From contig JAQGDQ010000677.1 in the NCBI GenBank assembly GCA_030141605.1, forward strand, positions 1-43,189: a stretch of DNA of 43,189 bases. Direction: 5' to 3'. Each line of letters begins with the position of its first letter. Position 1 is the first letter of the stretch. The translations under genes were made by a program, and so were the position numbers. The notes beneath the pieces are model-generated. The model had not been told where the DNA came from and searched no databases. It saw only the letters and a list, made by a program, of their open reading frames with translations. This DNA is from Tubiluchus corallicola. Taxonomy: Eukaryota; Priapulida; Priapulimorpha; Priapulimorphida; Tubiluchidae. Below are positions 37,913-43,189 of the stretch, piece by piece.

Positions 37913-40900
37913 TCATAGGCGTGAAAGAGAATCTGCTACAATATTATCTTTTCCAGCAATATTCTCTACAGTAAAGTGGAATTCTTGCAAAATAAGCGCC
38001 CATGTACAAAGGCGGCGATTATTTCTCTTCATGCGTGGGAGTGCTAGCAAACTACGTTGGTCAGTTCGTACTATGAACTCATGACCTTCTAAGTAGTAAC
38101 GTAACTTAGATACAGAATACACTACTGCCAACAACTCAATTTCCACAACACTATAATTTCGTTCACACGTAGTCAACTTTCTGCTCACATGTGTAATTGG
38201 CACCTCACCTAACTCACTCTTTACTTGTGTCAGCACTCCACCAATACCACTAAATGAAGCATCAGTTGTTAGAACAAATTTCTGCGAAAAATCAGGTGAG
38301 TGAAGCACCGTGTCTGAGTTCAGTGCAGTGCGCAGTTCTATAAAGCTGCGTTCACACTCTTCATTCCAGTCAACGTGTACAGGTGCATTTTTCTCAAGCA
38401 GTGCATACAAGGGTACCGCAATAGGACTAAACATCGTTTCGACATGTCCTACAACTGGCGTAGGATTTGTTAGAGTAATACGATGTTGGACTAATTCAGT
38501 GCACCCGGGAAGATTAGTGAACATCTCTGAAAATTCTGCAAGTACTGCTGCCAACTGACTAATCTGTTCATCATTGAGATGAGAGTCATATGCTACATCA
38601 TTGAGGGACTGCGTGGGTGAGGCAGAAGGCGGGAATGCATATTCAGGAAGTTTCAATGAACACTCATTTTCCTCCTGCTCATCCACCTTCACATCACCAT
38701 TACCAACTTCAGACAAAACACTGTCTAGTGACGTTGTACTAAATTCCTCACACTTTGCAAACAAAACCATGTGCTCGTCGCGTTCAACAAATGGATTCAA
38801 CATGTTGATATGATATGTTCTTGTATCACGTTTGCGTGCACTTTTGCCTTCTAAATGTATTTTATATGTCCAATCAGACAATTTATCAACAACTGTAAAG
38901 GGGCCACGATAGCGCTTTTGCATTTTGCTTTTTCCTTCAGGCATTAAAACAAGAACTTTTTGCCCTATTTCAAGCGAGCGTTCTGAAGTGGTTTTATCAT
39001 ACCAATTTTTCTGTGATATTTTAGCTTTTTGCAAAGCTTCATGGGCATCAGTAGTTGCCTCTTCTACAGTGTTAATTATGCGAGTCACGTAATCATCAAT
39101 TTCCTCCCACTTAGGAGCTTCTACAGAGCCCCAACATTCTTTTAGGGCAGCCAAAGGCCCACGCACGGGAAAGCCATAAACTAACTGAAATGGGGCATAC
39201 CCAGTAGATTCTTGGGGTACTTCCCGGAAAGCAAATAAAATAAACGGAATAGTTTCATCCCAGGGTAAATGTTTCTCATTTTGCATGACTTTTAAAATGC
39301 AGGATTTCAATGAGCCATTAAATCTCTCAGTTAACCCATTCCCCTGTCGGTTATATGGGGAAGTGAAAATTCCCTTTACACCCAAGGCCTGTTCTAAATC
39401 ATGGATTAACTGTGATGTGAATTGAGTACCTCTGTCGGTTAAAATTTCACGCGGGATGCCATGTCGACATATGTATTGCAATAAAGCTTTAACAACAGTA
39501 GTGGTTTCAATATTTGGCAGCGGGTAGCAATCGGGGTACCTCGTAGCATGATCTATTATTACTAACGCGTACTTATTCCCCGAGGGTGTTCTCTTCATAG
39601 GCCCGATAATATCCATGGCTATAGTTCGAAATGCAATCGAAGGTATGGACAATGGCTTTAATTTTGCTTTATCAGAACGTTTAATTCTCGCCGTTTTCTG
39701 ACATGGGACACACGAGCGGCAATATTGTATCACTGAACGTTTAACTCTAGGCCAGATACATTCTTGTAAAACACGTTGGGTAGTTTTTCGTATGCCCAGG
39801 TGACCAGCCATGTGCGCATCATGTGCCAAAGATAAGACTGCCAAACGTCTAGACTTGGGTACAACCAAAAGTTCGCGGGGTTCAGCATCGCGCTTTTCAC
39901 GTGTCAGGTAATATAAAATCCCATCTTTAATGAAGTAACCCTTTCTTTGGGCACGAGCTACTGTTTCTGTGACTGCGTGATCACGTAAATTGCGCAAACT
40001 AACATCATCGCGCTGTTCTTGCTGCAATTGTTCTTTACTAAGCTGTAACAGCTGCTGTTGCTGTGCTTTAGTAGCTATGCCAGATGCAATATTTTTTTCC
40101 GCTTTTTGATCAGCGTTTAAACTACTTAGTAATTGTTTCTCGCTGTTAGCTTCTGCTTGTAGCTGCTTTGCTTTTGATCGGGTTATAGCAAAAGCTTTTT
40201 TTGAATTACCAGTTCGTTTCGCGACATTGGTATTTCCGCTCACAAGTTCATCAAAATAATGTGACGTATCTGAATTTTCAGGTGTGATACATTCTAAAAC
40301 AACTGACTTAGGTGGTGTACTAAAACTCTGTTTAATGTTAAATGGTGTCACAGCAGTTCGGTAATCATTACCTAGCAAAAAGGGCACAGGAAGACTATCA
40401 GACACTGCCACTCTCAATCTACCATTAACTAGCGTACATTCCACCTCAACGACAGCTGCACGTGTATTTTTAACATCGCCATGCACACACCAAATTTTGG
40501 TATAATTTTCACTTTGTAGAAACTGTTCTGGACGGACATAACGAGGTTGGATCAAACTCACGTTAGCACCAGAATCTCTTATACCATCGATCCAGATACC
40601 ATTAATTTTAGCTTTAAAGCTAAACTCATCAGACTCAGGCACACACTCAGGCATAGCCGCAGGTGAACTGGTAGAGTGACTGGATTGCTGACCAGTATTT
40701 CCTGTCTTGGCCAAGAATTGACGACTAGGATTTCTACTCTTGCCACTAGTTTCACCATAATTAGGGCGTTTCGGGCACTGGGTCCTTTTGTGTCCAAGTT
40801 CTCCACAAGCATAACAGCGTATCTTCTTCAGGACGTCATTATTCATCTTTTTTCCAAAACCATTTGAAAAAGCTGCCGGCCTAGAATTTCCACGCTGTTG

Positions 40901-42052
40901 TTGCATTTGTTTAAGTTTTGAAGCCGTACCTAATGCATTAGAAGCAATGTACAAATCAGCTTTCTCTGCCACCTTTTCCATTGTCTTCTGCCCTTGCTGC
41001 CTGACCCAAATGCTCATTTCACGGGGCATCAATGTAAGGGCCTGCTCAATACATAGCAGTTCACAAACGTTCTCAAAGGTGGACGCTTCTTCGGCTTTCA
41101 GCCATTCTTGCAGGGCACGATCAAGCCGTACAAAAAGCTGACGGAATGTTTCATCCGGTCTCCGAGTAATCTTGCGGAAACGCTCAAGATACATGTCATT
41201 GGAGAGGACATAGGCAGCTAACAAAGTCTTCCTTAAAACATTGTAATCTTGCATGCTGTCAAGTGGTACTTGTTGAAAAGCCTGGGCTGGTTTTCCGGAT
41301 AAAGCTGGGCCCAGCGATGCAGCAAAGTGTTTCTCTTCAAGGCCATTAGCTTTGGCTACTGCTTCAAACCACTGTAAGAAAGTATGCAGATCATCGGTTC
41401 CCTCTGTAAAAACACGTGATAACTTTACACGGGGTATTCGAGATGCGGTTGTAGTAAGTATGCCCTCAGATGATTGAGGAGGAACCTGTGTCACGTGACT
41501 TGGAGATGAGGCATCCAGCTCACGAAGCTTCAACTCAAACTGATACTGCTCTTTCTGCATTCGTTCTCTGCGTTCCTCACGCTCACGTTCCCATTCTCTC
41601 TCTTCACGTTGCATACGTTCATGCCTTTCTTCACGTTCCCGTTCCCGTTCCCATTCACGCTCTTTCTCGCGCTCTACTAACTTTAACTTTTCAATGTTGT
41701 AAAGGGATACTGAATGTTCTGTCATCTCATCATTCGCAGGTTTACTATTAATAGCAGAATGCAAGGTAAGGTCGGCAGGAGGGGGAGTTGCTAACAGTTG
41801 ATCAGACACACGTCTGCGCCCACTCATCTGCGCAACAGACACACTCGGTGTGCTTGACACACCTCCAACTTCTTTCGGTCTAACACTAGGTTCACCTGTC
41901 GTCACAGGGTTACCCTGTGCATTCATGATTATATCAATTATTCCGGCCTTATTTGTACCCTGTGGTAAAGTTAGCCTACGTTCAACAGTTATCTGCTTTA
42001 AGACAGGTACAGTTAGTTGCTGCAATTCACTCTCCACGTGAACGCGTGACAT
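37913..42052 (-). CDS. Gag-pol polyprotein, RT core deleted
   Basis: One uninterrupted frame of 1379 codons starts at ATG 42050-42052. Residues below count from the in-frame GTG at 42061. Domains in order: an SAP-like N-terminus (11-46); a long Glu/Arg coiled coil (121-180); a capsid region related to SCAN domains (215-375; YLERFRKITRRPDETFRQLF); a CCHC knuckle (C416, C419, H424, C429); an aspartic protease with DSGA at 496-499; an integrase with a zinc site (H747, H754, C784, C787) and catalytic D817, D876, E912 (D876 to E912 is the classic 35-residue spacing). A leftover of the start of reverse transcriptase follows (FTNLPGCTELVQHRITLTNP), then a direct jump to the RT/RNase H connection (FSPIAVPLYALLEK), and RNase H with TDAS, E1307, RTDQRS and ADSLSR. 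No YxDD-type active site exists, so this copy cannot reverse transcribe by itself. Confidence 0.95.
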   Translation of the reverse strand: MSRVHVESELQQLTVPVLKQITVERRLTLPQGTNKAGIIDIIMNAQGNPVTTGEPSVRPKEVGGVSSTPSVSVAQMSGRRRVSDQLLATPPPADLTLHSAINSKPANDEMTEHSVSLYNIEKLKLVEREKEREWEREREREERHERMQREEREWEREREERRERMQKEQYQFELKLRELDASSPSHVTQVPPQSSEGILTTTASRIPRVKLSRVFTEGTDDLHTFLQWFEAVAKANGLEEKHFAASLGPALSGKPAQAFQQVPLDSMQDYNVLRKTLLAAYVLSNDMYLERFRKITRRPDETFRQLFVRLDRALQEWLKAEEASTFENVCELLCIEQALTLMPREMSIWVRQQGQKTMEKVAEKADLYIASNALGTASKLKQMQQQRGNSRPAAFSNGFGKKMNNDVLKKIRCYACGELGHKRTQCPKRPNYGETSGKSRNPSRQFLAKTGNTGQQSSHSTSSPAAMPECVPESDEFSFKAKINGIWIDGIRDSGANVSLIQPRYVRPEQFLQSENYTKIWCVHGDVKNTRAAVVEVECTLVNGRLRVAVSDSLPVPFLLGNDYRTAVTPFNIKQSFSTPPKSVVLECITPENSDTSHYFDELVSGNTNVAKRTGNSKKAFAITRSKAKQLQAEANSEKQLLSSLNADQKAEKNIASGIATKAQQQQLLQLSKEQLQQEQRDDVSLRNLRDHAVTETVARAQRKGYFIKDGILYYLTREKRDAEPRELLVVPKSRRLAVLSLAHDAHMAGHLGIRKTTQRVLQECIWPRVKRSVIQYCRSCVPCQKTARIKRSDKAKLKPLSIPSIAFRTIAMDIIGPMKRTPSGNKYALVIIDHATRYPDCYPLPNIETTTVVKALLQYICRHGIPREILTDRGTQFTSQLIHDLEQALGVKGIFTSPYNRQGNGLTERFNGSLKSCILKVMQNEKHLPWDETIPFILFAFREVPQESTGYAPFQLVYGFPVRGPLAALKECWGSVEAPKWEEIDDYVTRIINTVEEATTDAHEALQKAKISQKNWYDKTTSERSLEIGQKVLVLMPEGKSKMQKRYRGPFTVVDKLSDWTYKIHLEGKSARKRDTRTYHINMLNPFVERDEHMVLFAKCEEFSTTSLDSVLSEVGNGDVKVDEQEENECSLKLPEYAFPPSASPTQSLNDVAYDSHLNDEQISQLAAVLAEFSEMFTNLPGCTELVQHRITLTNPTPVVGHVETMFSPIAVPLYALLEKNAPVHVDWNEECERSFIELRTALNSDTVLHSPDFSQKFVLTTDASFSGIGGVLTQVKSELGEVPITHVSRKLTTCERNYSVVEIELLAVVYSVSKLRYYLEGHEFIVRTDQRSLLALPRMKRNNRRLCTWALILQEFHFTVENIAGKDNIVADSLSRL

Positions 42053-42061
42053 TCTAATCAC

Positions 42062-42590
42062 AGGATAATATGGGACAAATAGTAGTTACAGTGAAAAAAC
42101 TTTATGCTTGCAGAATATTTATAGATCTATCGTTCACCTGACACACACTGGCTCAACGCATACAGACATACAAAAATACTGTATAGTAGGGTAATGTACA
42201 TGCAAATCAAACAAAGTAGCAAACTAGGAATATACAAAACCTAGGCCAAGACTTTTGACTAGCCTGCAACGAAATAACGGTTTCACTAGCACTTGAAACG
42301 TTTACAGTGTAATCAAGGACAAATCAGCATTCAAGTCGGCATACACCTGGAATTATAGCGTTTACGAAATCTGCAGGAAACCTATTTAAATAATAGACAA
42401 AACACATTCAACTGAGTAATCAATAAAGTCACTCAACGGAAGATGCTATGTTCTTTCGATATGCCTTTGCCCAAAGATTCCCCCAGAAAATTAGCTATGT
42501 AACTAATTACCTGAAAGTAAATATCATTAAATTCTCAAAATGCTGACAAAGAATTTTATTCCTACCGAGTTACACCAAATAAAGTCAAAT
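42062..42590 (-). other. Retrotransposon 5' leader
   Basis: This non-coding stretch between the primer-binding site and the gag start probably carries the packaging signal. No open frame of note is seen. Confidence 0.6.
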
Positions 42591-42608
42591 ATCCCACTTC
42601 TGACACCA
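42591..42608 (-). promoter_or_regulatory. Primer-binding site for tRNA-Leu
   Basis: On the minus strand TGGTGTCAGAAGTGGGAT lies three bases after the 5' LTR. It is complementary to the 18 terminal bases of animal tRNA-Leu (CAG/CAA type), whose 3' end reads ATCCCACTTCTGACA plus CCA. Confidence 0.85.
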
Positions 42609-42611
42609 TAA

Positions 42612-43189
42612 TGTGACGATGTAGTCTAAGTTCCGTTATTGTAAATATGTGGTTCGTGACTTAAGTGTAACCCTTAGGTAAAGAATAAAACACTTAGTCG
42701 AAAACACTGTGAAGAAACCACTGAATTAATAAAATAATATAACAATTTAATGAATGTTTCAAAACACATTACGAGACAACTGTTAATAATAAAGACTAAG
42801 CCGGCTAAGAAGAGAAAGAACAACGTAACGTTTTCACCAGTCCTGTCTTGGCATCATCAAGCGACTATTCTCCTGCTCCTATTCCGCGTCATCTCCTCAC
42901 CAGGGGCTTGATCGAGGAATGGTGCACCATAGAACGGTTGACTACACTACCTCTTCATGGATCTGATTACGTGAACGACGTCTCCAAACTTTGACGACTC
43001 CTGATGTACACGCCTCCACTAATACGACGCCAAAATGGGGTAGCATCCAAGCTCCTGCACTCGTCGCAAGGTAAGGATTACCAATTTTGTAATCACAGCA
43101 TCCCGCACCAACGACAGTATCATCAACGTCAGGTAAATACGAGTAAGTATCATCAGCAGCAGATATCATCGACAACTGGTAAGTGATGT
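42612..43189 (-). repeat. 5' LTR, truncated by window end
   Basis: These 578 bases align with the start of the 1001-base 3' LTR. Bases 42612-42828 are identical to it, while the following 360 bases differ by many substitutions and small indels. Confidence 0.92.

Larger units (their letters stand above)
36315..43189 (-). mobile_element. Gmr1-like Ty3/gypsy LTR retrotransposon, right LTR cut by window
   Basis: The element reads on the minus strand. Its 3' LTR is 36315-37315 and its 5' LTR starts at 42612 and runs past the window end. A tRNA-Leu primer-binding site lies at 42591-42608 and a single gag-pol frame at 37913-42052. Both LTRs start TGTGACG on the plus strand and the complete one ends CGTCACA. 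The expected full length is about 7.3 kb. The target duplication, probably starting GTAAG, cannot be checked because the right end is missing. The integrase-before-RNase H order defines the Gmr1-like group. Confidence 0.92.

Noticed and set aside
37913-42052. Domesticated host gene from a retrotransposon
   Set aside because: The frame is flanked by matching LTRs and a primer-binding site, so it is a transposable element copy; its openness alone does not show host use.

Overview
This is eukaryotic, almost certainly invertebrate animal, DNA. It is AT-rich, its genes are split by GT-AG introns, and it is crowded with micro- and minisatellites, MITEs, non-LTR fragments and one LTR retrotransposon. 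The retrotransposon has the Ty1/copia-like pol order (integrase before RNase H) known from Gmr1-like Ty3/gypsy elements, which were described in deuterostomes. Together with the galectin, PAN, CUB and rhodopsin-type GPCR genes this suggests an invertebrate deuterostome (tunicate, hemichordate, echinoderm or cephalochordate). The species is not determined.

Layout. (1) 1-3425: three diverged copies of the 3' flank of a galectin gene; one holds a 46-bp minisatellite of about 29 units. (2) 3426-9351, minus strand: a five-exon gene that I assemble as signal peptide + PAN/apple domain + galectin domain, 269 residues. Its introns hold a hAT-type MITE, a large trinucleotide cluster and a non-LTR fragment. 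(3) 9.4-13.3 kb: piggyBac-type relics, a 26-bp minisatellite, the 3' end of a second non-LTR element and a 7-bp satellite. (4) 14.5-17.5 kb: an 809-bp GC-richer tandem repeat interrupted by about 1 kb of CCACAC-like low-complexity DNA. (5) 17.6-19.1 kb, plus: an 84-bp tandem repeat, then a type II membrane glycosyltransferase-like gene with one in-frame stop and no ATG. (6) 19.2-20.1 kb: a piggyBac-type MITE and a tRNA-derived SINE with an ATT tail. (7) 20.9-23.0 kb, plus: a two-exon class A GPCR. (8) 24.4-34.8 kb, plus: a secreted CUB-Ig-CUB gene (signal exon plus six further exons) that is not finished in the window; a 38-bp minisatellite follows its last visible exon. (9) 36315-43189, minus: a Gmr1-like LTR retrotransposon inserted in that minisatellite. 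It has an open 1379-codon gag-pol frame from which the reverse transcriptase core is missing.

The galectin and CUB genes look like independent secreted recognition or adhesion proteins. The GPCR and glycosyltransferase act in membranes. Nothing shows that the host genes form one pathway. The most notable items are the PAN-galectin architecture, a minisatellite that grew out of that gene's own stop-codon region, the RT-less Gmr1-like element with its frame kept open, and the CUB-Ig-CUB gene.
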